61,601 nucleotides of DNA from Chloroflexota bacterium (GTDB lineage Bacteria > Chloroflexota > Anaerolineae > J102), in assembly GCA_013151415.1 (NCBI GenBank), contig JAADII010000068.1, positions 1 through 61,601 on the forward strand, given 5' to 3'. A program made the position numbers and the translations under genes. The notes under the pieces are model-generated. The model was not told where the DNA came from, did not search any database, and saw nothing but the letters and a program-made list of their open reading frames with translations. Positions 51,362 to 59,683 of this stretch are shown one piece after another; positions within the stretch are counted from its first letter, which is position 1, and every line of letters starts with the position of its first letter.

Positions 51362-52291
51362 TTACATCTCGCATTCTTCACATTCGAGCAGATAATCGAA
51401 TGCGGCCAGCGCGGCTTTCGCGCCTTCTCCCAGGGCGATGAGCACCTGTTCGCCGAAAGTGTCGGTCACATCGCCGGCAGCGAAAATGCCCGGACGAGAA
51501 GTTCGGCAGCGGTCATCCACCTTTACATAACCTTCTTCGTCGAGCTCCACCAGGTTTTTCACCAGGTCGGAGCAGGGTCTCAGGCCTAGTTCGCCGAATA
51601 CGCCGCTTACCGGCGTCTCTTGCTTGCGACCAGCCGGATCTTGAATGGTGATGCTATTGACATAACCATTGCCGTGAATGCCGGTAATGACATGGCGCTC
51701 CAAAATGGTCACATTTTCCATCTGCTCCAATTTGCGACGCAAGGCCGATTTTGTGGGTAATCCTTCGGGCGCAATCAACAGCACTCGGCTGGCCACTGTG
51801 GCCAGCTCGGCCGCAGAGCGTAAAGCCAGGTCTGTGCTTCCCACCACGGCCGCTTCGCGTTCCCAGAACAAAGGGGCGTGGCTGATGGCCGAATAGCTCA
51901 CCCCGCGACCGAGCAAATGCTCCTCTTCAGGCAAATGGAGGCGAATGGGGTCCGCGCCGGTCGCGAGTATGATGGCTTTCGTAGTGTAATGTTTTCCTTT
52001 TTGGGTGAGCACGCGAAAGGTCTCATAGTTTTCGCCTGCAATGGGTTCGATCTTGGCGGCTAAGTCGCGCACGCGCGCGAAATCGAGATATTGCAGACGG
52101 CTGCGAAACGTGCGCACGATCTCTTCACCTGTGATGTGCTCATAGCCCTCCAGGCCGGCCAGATGCATGCGATAATTGGCTTTGCCGCCCAGTTCGGGTG
52201 CGATGAGCAGCACCTCTAGCCGCTTGTGAAGACAATAGTTCGCGGCCGCCAGACCGGCTGGTCCGCCGCCGATAATGATGACATCATACAT
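51362..52291 (-). CDS. Thioredoxin-reductase-like FAD oxidoreductase lacking the CxxC
   Basis: 309-residue flavoprotein with the TrxB fold: FAD loop 'YDVIIIGGGPAGLAAANY' and C-terminal 'GIFAAGDVTDTFGEQVLIALGEGAKAALAAFDYL'. The redox motif that should read CATC is SAIS (134-137, GVSYSAISHAP), and the NADPH-specific HRRxxxR is absent after 'GSTDLALRSAAEL'. The chain ends in LLECEECEM, giving a C304-EE-C307 pair. It may be a ferredoxin/NAD(P)H-type reductase, or the redox pair may have moved to the C-terminus. The ATG at 52291 is 7 bases after GGAGG. It starts 2 bases before the malic enzyme stop, so they are coupled. Confidence 0.85.
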   Translation of the reverse strand: MYDVIIIGGGPAGLAAANYCLHKRLEVLLIAPELGGKANYRMHLAGLEGYEHITGEEIVRTFRSRLQYLDFARVRDLAAKIEPIAGENYETFRVLTQKGKHYTTKAIILATGADPIRLHLPEEEHLLGRGVSYSAISHAPLFWEREAAVVGSTDLALRSAAELATVASRVLLIAPEGLPTKSALRRKLEQMENVTILERHVITGIHGNGYVNSITIQDPAGRKQETPVSGVFGELGLRPCSDLVKNLVELDEEGYVKVDDRCRTSRPGIFAAGDVTDTFGEQVLIALGEGAKAALAAFDYLLECEECEM

Positions 52292-52293
52292 GG

Positions 52294-53682
52294 TCACACC
52301 TCCGGGGGTTCAGGGATGAATCCCTCGCGCATCATCCACTGAGTCATCTCGCGAGAGTTGGCGATGATGTCGCTGGCCTTGCGGAACAGCGCGTCTTCAT
52401 CCATGCGAATACGGGCCAGGCCCTGTTCTTGCGCTTTCATGCCAACCGCGACGGCCTCGCGCGGGAAGACCTCCCAATCGTCCATGGTGGGCAAAATGTG
52501 TTCGTCGTCCAGCCCGCGCTCGCGAGCCGTATCGGCCAAAGCTTGCGCCGCGGCGATGCACATCTCGTCGCTGATGGTGCGAGCGCGCACATCCAGCGCG
52601 CCGCGGAAAATACCCGGGAAACCGAGTGAGTTATTCACCTGGTTGGGAAAGTCGGAGCGACCGGTCGCGAAAATGCGCACGCCGGCGGCCTTGGCTTCCC
52701 AGGGCCAGATTTCGGGAATGGGATTGGCCATGGCGAACACGATCGCGTCATCGGCCATTTTTTCCAACCACGCTTGTTGCAGGGTCCCTGGGCCTGGTTT
52801 GCTGAGAGCAATGCACACATCCGCATCCACCAACGCTTCTGGGATCCCGCCTGTGCGTCTCTCGGCATTGGTGATATTGCATAGTCGCCATTTGTCGACA
52901 AACTCGGCCTTGCGCCGACGCAGGTCCTCGCGCCCAGGGTGAAGAATGCCCTTGCTATCCACGACGATGGCGTTTTCGGGCTTCACGCCCCAGGCGAACA
53001 TGAGTCGGGTGCAGGCCACATTGGATGCGCCCGCGCCAATGAAGGCCACTTTGATTTCATCCGGTCGTTTGCCCACCAGACGCAACGCGTTCATCAGGCC
53101 CGAGAGCGCGACTGTGGCTGTGCCCTGCTGATCATCATGCCAGATAGGAATCTCGGCCTGCTCTCGCAGCGTGTCCAAAATGTAAAAACATTTGGGTTGA
53201 GAGATGTCTTCGAGGTTGACGCCGCCAAAGCAAGGTTGGAGCATGAGCACCGCGCGAATCAGCTCATTGGGGTCTTTCGTATCCAGGCAAATGGGCACAG
53301 CATCGACGCCGCCAAGATATTTATAGAGCAGCGCCTTGCCCTCCATGACCGGAATGGCCGCCTTTGCGCCGATATCGCCCAAACCCAGCACGCGCGTGCC
53401 ATCGGAGATCACGGCCACCATGTTGCCTTTGTTCGTATGTTCATAAACCAACTCGGGCTTCGCCTCGATGGCCCGACAGGGCGCGGCCACGCCGGGCGTA
53501 TACCAGATGGCGAAATCGTTAAAGTCGCGCACCGCGCATTTCAAAGCGATTTGCACTTTGCCCTTATAAAAGGGATGAAGCGCCATGGCGTCGGCCGCGG
53601 GTTTTTTGGCCCTGGCCAGCATCGCCTCCACATCGCGTGGTGAAGAAGCGGTGACCGCCTCTTGCTCTTTTACAGCCGCCAT
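52294..53682 (-). CDS. NAD(P)-dependent malic enzyme
   Basis: Oxidatively decarboxylates malate to pyruvate. The 462-residue protein has 'YKGKVQIALKCAVRDFNDFAIWYTPGVAAPC' with the catalytic Lys region, 'LGDIGAKAAIPVMEGKALLYKYLGG', 'WHDDQQGTATVALSGLMNAL', and the nucleotide-binding 'KVAFIGAGASNVACTRLMF'. This is the short bacterial type, without a C-terminal phosphotransacetylase-like domain. GAGGAGGAAGGAAA precedes the ATG at 53682. A small insertion (~20 residues) at the N-terminus is unremarkable. Coupled to the flavoprotein gene downstream, which might use the NAD(P)H it makes; this is inference from position. Confidence 0.94.
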   Translation of the reverse strand: MAAVKEQEAVTASSPRDVEAMLARAKKPAADAMALHPFYKGKVQIALKCAVRDFNDFAIWYTPGVAAPCRAIEAKPELVYEHTNKGNMVAVISDGTRVLGLGDIGAKAAIPVMEGKALLYKYLGGVDAVPICLDTKDPNELIRAVLMLQPCFGGVNLEDISQPKCFYILDTLREQAEIPIWHDDQQGTATVALSGLMNALRLVGKRPDEIKVAFIGAGASNVACTRLMFAWGVKPENAIVVDSKGILHPGREDLRRRKAEFVDKWRLCNITNAERRTGGIPEALVDADVCIALSKPGPGTLQQAWLEKMADDAIVFAMANPIPEIWPWEAKAAGVRIFATGRSDFPNQVNNSLGFPGIFRGALDVRARTISDEMCIAAAQALADTARERGLDDEHILPTMDDWEVFPREAVAVGMKAQEQGLARIRMDEDALFRKASDIIANSREMTQWMMREGFIPEPPEV

Positions 53683-54081
53683 TTTCCTTCCTCCTCGAGA
53701 AATAAAGAATGACAATGGACCAAAGATCGAGAGAAGCGCGGCTCGACGACTTCTCAATCTCTGATCCACTCGTTTTTGAGTTTTTCATCATGTCTCCGAA
53801 ACGCGTCGAAACCGCGATGAACGCCCCGGATCATCGCTCACCAATTCATTCGCCTCACCTCCTTGTGAGAACATGGCCTCTTGCTTGCAACCAGGTGGAA
53901 AAGTTACAAGAATCGCGCCTTTTCCATTTTCAAGCTTAGATGATCCTTTTCCACGGGGCTATGATCCCGGTCATGTTTAGCGCGAAATCCGGGCGCGCCC
54001 CGGGTGGGTTCCAGAATGAGGGCGCGTGCATAAACGCCATGGCGAGGCCATAGGCCGAAGCCATCCCCAATGTCCATGTGG

Positions 54082-54171
54082 ACGCGGCTAACAGCGTTGG
54101 CGATTGTTTCGCGACTGTGACGTCCCTTCGCAATGACGCGCACTTTTTTCACCCGCAATTGAAACGCACCC
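54082..54171 (+). repeat. Dispersed repeat (family D, copy 2) upstream of hpf
   Basis: AGCGTTGGCGATTGTTTCGCGACTGTGACGTCCCTTCGCAATGACG...ATTGAAACGCACCC matches 55,770-55,863 over most of its length. It ends 15 bases before the hpf -35 box. Confidence 0.75.
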
Positions 54172-54185
54172 GCGCCCTGGTTCGG

Positions 54186-54215
54186 TTGACAGATTGCGCC
54201 GCAAAGGCGTACAAT
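54186..54215 (+). promoter_or_regulatory. Strong sigma-70-type promoter of hpf
   Basis: Consensus TTGACA (54,186-54,191), 18-base spacer, TACAAT (54,210-54,215). The leader would be ~60 bases to the ATG at 54,282. Confidence 0.8.
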
Positions 54216-54281
54216 ACCATCAATCCATCCTCCGGTCCCTGCCCAGGCCGGATATCATTCTCAGAAAGGAGAAGCCCTACG

Positions 54282-54839
54282 ATGAAGCTTACAATTCAGG
54301 CGCACAATGTGGAATTGACCGATTGGTTGAGACAGTATGTGGAAAAAAAGATAGGGAGACTCGAGAGGTACTTGCCTGACATCGATGAAGCTCGCGTGGA
54401 ACTGCGCGAAGAAAAGACGCGCAGCGCCCAGGATCGAGCGGTTGCCCAGGTGACACTACGCGTGCGTGGGACGATTTTGCGTGCGGAGGAGCGCTCTGGC
54501 GATATGTTCGCCTCCATTGACGCAGTGACCGATAAACTGGAGCGCCGCATCGAACGTTTCAAAGGCAAACGCGCGCGTAATAGCAAACGCGCGGTTAGCC
54601 ATGCCGCAGCCGTTTATGAAGCGGTGCTCGCACCCGAGATGGAGGAGACCGCGGCCGCGACCGTCGTCCGCACCAAACGGTTTGAAATCTACCCCATGAG
54701 CGTGGACGAAGCCATTGAGCAAATGGAGTTGCTCGGTCACGACTTTTTCATCTTTCTCAATGCAGATGAAGGTGCGGTCAATGTGGTCTACCGTCGTCGC
54801 GACGGCAATTACGGCTTGTTGCAACCCGAATTGGCTTGA
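54282..54839 (+). CDS. hpf: Long-form ribosome hibernation promoting factor
   Basis: Binds the 30S decoding region in stationary phase and, in the long form, drives 100S dimers. The 185-residue protein has the S30AE N-domain ('MKLTIQAHNVELTDWLRQYVEKKIGRLERYLPDIDEARVEL') and the C-terminal dimerisation domain ('VRTKRFEIYPMSVDEAIEQMELLGHDFFIFLNADEGAVNVVYRRRDGNYGLLQPEL'). AGAAAGGAGAAG is a strong ribosome-binding site and fixes the start at 54282. A consensus promoter and a rho-independent terminator bracket the gene, so it is monocistronic and probably strongly expressed under starvation. Confidence 0.96.
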   Translation: MKLTIQAHNVELTDWLRQYVEKKIGRLERYLPDIDEARVELREEKTRSAQDRAVAQVTLRVRGTILRAEERSGDMFASIDAVTDKLERRIERFKGKRARNSKRAVSHAAAVYEAVLAPEMEETAAATVVRTKRFEIYPMSVDEAIEQMELLGHDFFIFLNADEGAVNVVYRRRDGNYGLLQPELA

Positions 54840-54873
54840 CCATCGGTCTCGATAAGGCGATGCTTGTTTTTCT

Positions 54874-54900
54874 GACCCGCCGGACGAAGGCCGGCGGGTC
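54874..54900 (+). terminator. Rho-independent terminator of hpf
   Basis: GACCCGCCGG (54,874-54,883) and CCGGCGGGTC (54,891-54,900) form a perfect 10-bp stem with a 7-base loop, 35 bases after the hpf stop, followed by GTCTTATT. Confidence 0.75.
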
Positions 54901-55008
54901 GTCTTATTGATTCGCGCGAGATCTTATCCTAACATGGACGGAAGATCTATGGATGAATGCATTCACCGTTTTCCCGCCTTTGAACGTTTTTTCGAGCTCC
55001 ATTGAACC

Positions 55009-55749
55009 ATGATGAACCTTGCGCCTTATCAACGTTTTTGGCTACTTGCGCTGTGGATTGGATGGGCGGCGTTGTTGTTTGGGGGCTTTCTTTTTGGTCG
55101 GTGGGATGCAGCCGAGCAGCGACGCATGCCGTTGTGGACGCGCATGTTCTCCTCGGCTGCATTGGTTCTTGCCGCCTGGAGCCTGTTCATCTTCACGCGA
55201 CAGACTCCTCTCGCCCATTTCAGCTTGTTCATCGCCTTGGGGATGACCTTGGGCTTGCTGGGCGATCTGTTCATGGCCCAAGTCCTTCCTGCTCCCAATC
55301 GGGTCATGGCGGGCATCGCCGCGTTTGGTTTTGGCCACATATTTTATATCATTGCTCTATTGGGGTTTGGCAATCGATTTGGATTGGCAGATCCGATGGC
55401 GAGGTGGGCGGCTTGGTTGGCATGGATGGCGGTGGCGGTGGTGGGCTGGTATATCCTTGTATTTCGCGGTCAAGAGACCAGCGCGCTCCATTGGGCTGCA
55501 TTGCCCTATGCTCTTCTGTTGGCCAGCACGGCCGGCGTCGCCACTGGACTCGCCCTTCAAGCGCCCCTTCTCACTCCCCTTGCGCTAGGCGCGGCCCTTT
55601 TCTTGCTTAGTGATCTCATCCTGGCCGGGCAATTGTTCAGCGGGCTTCGCTTCCCGTTTATCGGTGATGTGGTGTGGCTCACCTATGGGCCAGGCCAAAT
55701 GCTTATTGTTTTTTCGGTCTTGCTCGCTTTCGATCTGGTGCGGCGTTGA
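55009..55749 (+). CDS. YhhN family membrane protein (lysoplasmalogenase-like)
   Basis: 246 residues with about eight membrane helices. Signature pieces of the YhhN/TMEM86 family are 'LGLLGDLFMA' (D in helix), 'FGFGHIFYIIALL', 'ALFLLSDLILAGQLF' and 'TYGPGQMLIVFSV'; the conserved Asp residues lie in membrane helices and are needed for vinyl ether hydrolysis in TMEM86B. The bacterial role is not clear, but lysoplasmalogen or related ether-lipid turnover is possible. Two adjacent ATGs (55009, 55012) are possible starts. Stands between hpf and the propeller gene on the same strand. Confidence 0.83.
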   Translation: MMNLAPYQRFWLLALWIGWAALLFGGFLFGRWDAAEQRRMPLWTRMFSSAALVLAAWSLFIFTRQTPLAHFSLFIALGMTLGLLGDLFMAQVLPAPNRVMAGIAAFGFGHIFYIIALLGFGNRFGLADPMARWAAWLAWMAVAVVGWYILVFRGQETSALHWAALPYALLLASTAGVATGLALQAPLLTPLALGAALFLLSDLILAGQLFSGLRFPFIGDVVWLTYGPGQMLIVFSVLLAFDLVRR

Positions 55750-55769
55750 AACTCGGCGGCTAGAAGATG

Positions 55770-55863
55770 CGGCCGCGTCGTTATGAGCGTTGGAGATTGC
55801 TTCGGGGCTTGACGCCCCTTCACAATGACATGCAGCTTGTTGCCCCGAGATTGAAACGCACCC
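55770..55863 (+). repeat. Dispersed repeat (family D, copy 3) upstream of the propeller gene
   Basis: AGCGTTGGAGATTGCTTCGGGGCTTGACGCCCCTTCACAATGACA...GATTGAAACGCACCCC, parallel to 54,082-54,171. It ends 17 bases before the predicted -35 box. Confidence 0.75.
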
Positions 55864-55879
55864 CATGGTTGCGAGGGCC

Positions 55880-55908
55880 TTGTGTTGCGGGAGTGTCTGG
55901 CGTAAAAT
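55880..55908 (+). promoter_or_regulatory. Predicted promoter giving an almost leaderless mRNA
   Basis: TTGTGT (55,880-55,885), 17-base spacer, TAAAAT (55,903-55,908). The ATG at 55,916 follows the -10 box by 7 bases, so the transcript would start at or beside the start codon. Confidence 0.6.
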
Positions 55909-55915
55909 AGAGAAT

Positions 55916-57295
55916 ATGACTATTCCTCCTGAAAACCCAAGGATGGGAGGGGCCAACGCACTTTGGGCTATTTTGGTTAGCCTCGTTGCATTCACGATTC
56001 TTTGCGGCCTGATTTTGGCCCTCACCGAGACGCTCACTCCCATCAAGCCCATCTCCTTTCTGCTCGAACGCAGCCGGAGCACGAATGAGACCGAGCCAAC
56101 GTTGGGCGTTGCGGTTGGGCGCACGCCCCTGGCTACATTCACCCCCACTCTAACGCCTATTCCCACCGCGACGCCCACTTTCACTCCTCTGCCACCCACC
56201 CCCACCTTTACCGCGACCCCGCTTCCCACTGCCACGCCTACGCCTCTTCCTCCCACACCCACCGCCACACCCGCTCCACCCACCAGCACCGCCACCCCTA
56301 CGCCATCGCTCACTCCCACGCTCACCCCCACCCGACCCACGGCCACGCCCACATCGACGCCCAATCGTTCGGCCACGGCCACGGCTGCGGTTAGGGCCAC
56401 AGCCACGGCCAAAGCCAAACCCAGCCCCACCCCGCGACCCAAGCCCCCCCAAATAACGGGTCAGTTCGCATTTCCTGTCTATCAGCCCGATTCAGGGACT
56501 TTCGACCTGTTCATGGCCAACGCCGATGGCGCCAACATGCGTCGCTTTCTTACCCTGGCTAGCGCCGCCGCCCTTAGCCCCGATGGCTTGCGGTTGACCT
56601 TCCGAAACTGGCGGAATGATCAACGCGGGTTGGCCACCATTGACATCGACGGCAGCGACTATCGGCGGCGCACCCAATATTTGGAAGACGGCGCGGCTGT
56701 TTGGTCGTTCGATGGCGGCGCCCTGGTGTATTTCTCTCGTCGCGAAGGCGATCGAAAACCTCGGATTTACAGGTACGATATTCATTCCAGCCAAGAGCAA
56801 GTGATCATGCAAAATTTTACGGCCATTCATGGTGAGATGCCGGCCTGGCTGCCCGACGGACGCATCGTGTTCCGTCAGGTTTTTCCTGACGTGGGTCTGG
56901 CGGTTATGAACGGGGATGGCTCTGAGGCCGCCCTGCTCCTCTCCGATGAGACTGCAACCGCTCCCTCAGCATCGCCTGATGGCAAATACATTGCTTTTAT
57001 GTCGCAGCGCGATGGCAACTGGGAAGTCCACCGCATCGACGTGACGGGCAAGGGCTTGCGTCGTCTCACCAACAACGCGGCCAACGATGGTCTGCCTGTT
57101 TGGTCGCCCGATGGCAAATCCATCGCCTTTGTTTCAACACGCTCTGGTCGATGGGCCATTTGGGTGATGAATGCCGACGGCGGCAATCAACGCAAATTGT
57201 TCGATCTGCCCGGGCCGCTCGACGGCATGGTAAAAGGCGAGCCCGATTTCGTCAGCCGCGGCTGGACCGAAGAACGCATCACCTGGAGTCGTTGA
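55916..57295 (+). CDS. Membrane-anchored TolB-like beta-propeller protein
   Basis: 459 residues. Short N-terminus, one membrane helix (ALWAILVSLVAFTILCGLILALT), then a ~120-residue Pro/Thr linker (TPTLTPIPTATPTFTPLPPTP...). The C-terminal ~280 residues hold at least five WD40-like PD40 blades, each with a core such as SPDGKYIAFMSQRDGNWEV, SPDGKSIAFVSTRSGRWAIW or LPDGRIVFRQ. Likely exported and acting as a protein-binding scaffold at the cell surface. The start at ATG 55916 lies 7 bases after a -10 box, without a ribosome-binding site. It stops 17 bases before the PflX gene, so the two may be cotranscribed. Confidence 0.85.
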   Translation: MTIPPENPRMGGANALWAILVSLVAFTILCGLILALTETLTPIKPISFLLERSRSTNETEPTLGVAVGRTPLATFTPTLTPIPTATPTFTPLPPTPTFTATPLPTATPTPLPPTPTATPAPPTSTATPTPSLTPTLTPTRPTATPTSTPNRSATATAAVRATATAKAKPSPTPRPKPPQITGQFAFPVYQPDSGTFDLFMANADGANMRRFLTLASAAALSPDGLRLTFRNWRNDQRGLATIDIDGSDYRRRTQYLEDGAAVWSFDGGALVYFSRREGDRKPRIYRYDIHSSQEQVIMQNFTAIHGEMPAWLPDGRIVFRQVFPDVGLAVMNGDGSEAALLLSDETATAPSASPDGKYIAFMSQRDGNWEVHRIDVTGKGLRRLTNNAANDGLPVWSPDGKSIAFVSTRSGRWAIWVMNADGGNQRKLFDLPGPLDGMVKGEPDFVSRGWTEERITWSR

Positions 57296-57312
57296 CAAAA
57301 GGCTGATTTACG

Positions 57313-58257
57313 ATGAGCGCGTTCGAGCCATCTTATCTCAAGCTTTTGCGCAGCGGTGAATTGAAGCAGCGCGTGGAAGCGGCCTATGAACTGCTCTCGG
57401 GCTGCCATGTGTGCGCATGGCATTGCAAGGCCGATCGCCGCGCCGGCAAGCTGGGCGTGTGCAAGACCGGCGTGCGCGCCAGGGTGAGCAGTTACGGTCC
57501 CCACATGGGCGAAGAAGACCCCTTGCGCGGCTGGCGCGGGTCGGGAACCATTTTTTTCAGCCGATGCAATCTCAAGTGCCAGTTTTGCCAGAACCACGAC
57601 ATCAGCCAGACCGACGCGGGCGACGAAGTGGAGCCGGAGGATCTGGCCGCGATCATGTTGGAATTGCAGGAATACGGCTGCCACAACATCAACTTCGTCT
57701 CGCCCAGCCACGTGGCCCCTCAGATCATGGCCGGCGCGCTCATCGCCGCGCAGGCGGGGCTGCGATTGCCGCTGGTCTACAATACGGGCGGCTACGACTC
57801 ATTGGAGATGCTGCGCTTGCTCGATGGCGTCATCGACATCTACATGCCCGACATGAAATACGCCGACGCGGACATCGCCCGGCGCTATTCCAAGATTCGC
57901 GACTATCCCCAGGTGAACCAGGCTGCGGTGAAGGAAATGCATCGCCAGGTGGGCGACCTGGTGTTAGACGAAAACGGGCTGGCCGTGCGCGGATTGCTGG
58001 TTCGACACCTCATCCTGCCCAACAACTTGGCCGGAACCAAAGAGATCATCCGCTTCCTGGCCGAAGAGATTTCGCCCAACACTTATCTCAATCTCATGGA
58101 TCAGTACCGGCCCGCTTATCGCGCGCACCATTATCCCGAACTGAACCGGCCCATCACTCGCGAAGAATACGAAGAGGCCGTGCGCTACGCGCATGAACTC
58201 GGCTTGCACCGGCTGGACCAACGCCGTCGCCGCGTGTTGACGTGGAGCTGGTTTTGA
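57313..58257 (+). CDS. pflX: PflX-type radical SAM protein
   Basis: 314-residue radical SAM enzyme of the PflX family (COG1313), related to pyruvate formate-lyase activases. The SAM cluster motif is C85-x3-C89-x2-C92 in 'FFSRCNLKCQFCQNHDISQ'. An N-terminal Cys set (C31, C34, C38, C50 in 'SGCHVCAWHC...GVCKTG') may hold a second cluster, as in the family. Later 'NFVSPSHVAPQIMAG', 'YNTGGYDSLEML' and 'GVIDIYMPDMKY' are conserved. The target is unknown; no glycyl-radical enzyme gene lies nearby. It follows the propeller gene by 17 bases. Confidence 0.9.
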   Translation: MSAFEPSYLKLLRSGELKQRVEAAYELLSGCHVCAWHCKADRRAGKLGVCKTGVRARVSSYGPHMGEEDPLRGWRGSGTIFFSRCNLKCQFCQNHDISQTDAGDEVEPEDLAAIMLELQEYGCHNINFVSPSHVAPQIMAGALIAAQAGLRLPLVYNTGGYDSLEMLRLLDGVIDIYMPDMKYADADIARRYSKIRDYPQVNQAAVKEMHRQVGDLVLDENGLAVRGLLVRHLILPNNLAGTKEIIRFLAEEISPNTYLNLMDQYRPAYRAHHYPELNRPITREEYEEAVRYAHELGLHRLDQRRRRVLTWSWF

Positions 58258-58269
58258 GATAGAACGACA

Positions 58270-58785
58270 ATGACCAACGACAATCGACAAATCTACCGCC
58301 TTTGGAAACCCCAGCGCATGTTGATGATTGTGGGCGGTGGGACCATGGCCGCTTATGCGCTGACCGCGATGGTCACCACCTATCCCTCGCCGCTCATTGT
58401 GCCGGTTTCTTTGTTCCTTTTCCTCTTTCTTCCCGGGCTTGGCGTTGCGTTTCACGCCATGAAGAGCCACGTCATCACCTCGCGAGAAGGCGTCGAGTAT
58501 CATTCGCTTTTCTATGTGGTGCGCACGGGTTGGAGCAACATCGACCGCATCGGCTTGCGGCGACGACGCCAGGTCGTGCTGTATCTCAAGAAGTCAGGCT
58601 ATGAAGGGCCGAAATGGCTCGGTTTGGTGCTGCGCGGGTCGGGTCGCGACCGTCGCATTCCCATCGGCCTTTACATCGCGGATGCGGGCGTGGGCGAATT
58701 CCACCGCAACCTTCGCCGCTACGCACCCCACCTGTTGAAGAAGGACGCCTCATTCATGGGGCTAGAGGAAGACAGTTATTTGTAA
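58270..58785 (+). CDS. Two-helix membrane protein with PH-like domain
   Basis: 171 residues: two N-terminal membrane helices (MLMIVGGGTMAAYALTAMV and PLIVPVSLFLFLFLPGLGVAF) followed by a beta-rich part ('VITSREGVEYHSLFYVVRTGWSNIDRIGLRRRRQVVLYL') that resembles bacterial PH (YdbT/YvcR-type) domains, and a short C-terminal helix. It starts 12 bases after pflX. A role at the inner face of the membrane is likely, but nothing more specific can be said. Confidence 0.65.
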   Translation: MTNDNRQIYRLWKPQRMLMIVGGGTMAAYALTAMVTTYPSPLIVPVSLFLFLFLPGLGVAFHAMKSHVITSREGVEYHSLFYVVRTGWSNIDRIGLRRRRQVVLYLKKSGYEGPKWLGLVLRGSGRDRRIPIGLYIADAGVGEFHRNLRRYAPHLLKKDASFMGLEEDSYL

Positions 58786-58870
58786 GGCGAAAAATGAATT
58801 GGAGCTTGCAGCCCGCTTGATGTACAATTCGTAAATATGATGTTCGCCTGTATGTAAGCTGAGGAAATCA

Positions 58871-59134
58871 ATGAAACAGTTGGTCATCGAGCTTCCAGAT
58901 GATGTTGCTCGCCAAATAAAGCCATACGAAGATAGGCTCCAAGAAATGGTGTTGCTTGGGTTGTCACAGATCAAAGCCCAAGAAGCGCTTTTACTCTACT
59001 CGCGCGGCCTGATTTCTTTTGCACGGGCAGCGGAATTGGCCGGCATGTCTTATTCGGAAATGGTCCGGCAAGCGCGCGCCCTTGGCATTCAACCCCGATG
59101 GTCTGAGCAAATGGCGGAAGAAGAACTGGCATGA
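58871..59134 (+). CDS. UPF0175 family protein (antitoxin-like), copy 2
   Basis: 87 residues resembling the copy at 43,620 only at the family level: 'LVIELPDDVARQIKPYEDRLQEMVLLGLSQIKAQEALLLYSRGLISFARAAELAGMSYSEMVRQARALGI'. The helix-turn-helix-like 'SFARAAELAGMSYSEMV' is the clearest UPF0175 part. CTGAGG precedes the ATG by six bases. The stop overlaps the start of the DUF3368 gene by four bases (ATGA), as usual for coupled toxin-antitoxin genes. The partner gene carries an in-frame stop. Confidence 0.82.
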   Translation: MKQLVIELPDDVARQIKPYEDRLQEMVLLGLSQIKAQEALLLYSRGLISFARAAELAGMSYSEMVRQARALGIQPRWSEQMAEEELA

Positions 59135-59649
59135 AGGCTGTAGTCAACGCCGGCCCGTTGATCGCTCTGGGCAAGCTCGGGCTCGTTCGATTGTTGAGCC
59201 AGCTTTATGATGTTGTGTTGATTCCTCCTATTGTTCACGAAGAAGTTGTTTCGCGTGGGGTGGAGTTGGGAGAGCCGGATGCATATGTGGTTCAGATGGC
59301 CGTCTTGCGCAACGAGATTACCGTTTCAGATGTAATCCCAGCTTATCTTGAGAAGACGCCGGGACCGCCGAGATTACATGTCGGTGAACAACATGCCATT
59401 GCACTTGCCCTCTAAGAACAGGCTGATTGGATACTCTTGGATGACCTACTGGCGCGTGAAATCGCCCATGAACAGGGTCTGCGCGTGAAAGGAACATTAG
59501 GCGTTCTCGTACAAGCGCATCGCAGCGAAATTCTCGAGGATGTCGAAATCGAGTTCGCTTTCCAATCGATTTTGAACAGAAGCGACATTTGGATCAGCGA
59601 CGCGCTTGTACAACGAGTCTGGGAAGAATGGCGCTTGACCAAAAGGTAG
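59131..59649 (+). pseudogene. DUF3368 PIN-like toxin gene interrupted by an in-frame TAA
   Basis: One uninterrupted frame encodes 'AVVNAGPLIALGKLGLVRLLSQLYDVVLIPPIVHEEVVSRG' through 'PPRLHVGEQHAIALAL', then TAA at 59,413-59,415. In the same frame it goes on with 'EQADWILLDDLLAREIAHEQGLRVKGTLGVLVQAHRSEI'. Together they cover the expected ~172 codons of a DUF3368 protein, and the stop replaces one codon between IALAL and EQADWILLDD. A single point mutation, or a recoded stop, would account for it. The N-terminal fragment lacks the second acidic set (LLDD) and should be inactive. The partner UPF0175 gene is intact. Confidence 0.85.
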
Positions 59650-59683
59650 AACACCGGTTCGGCTATTGCTCAAGCACTGTATC

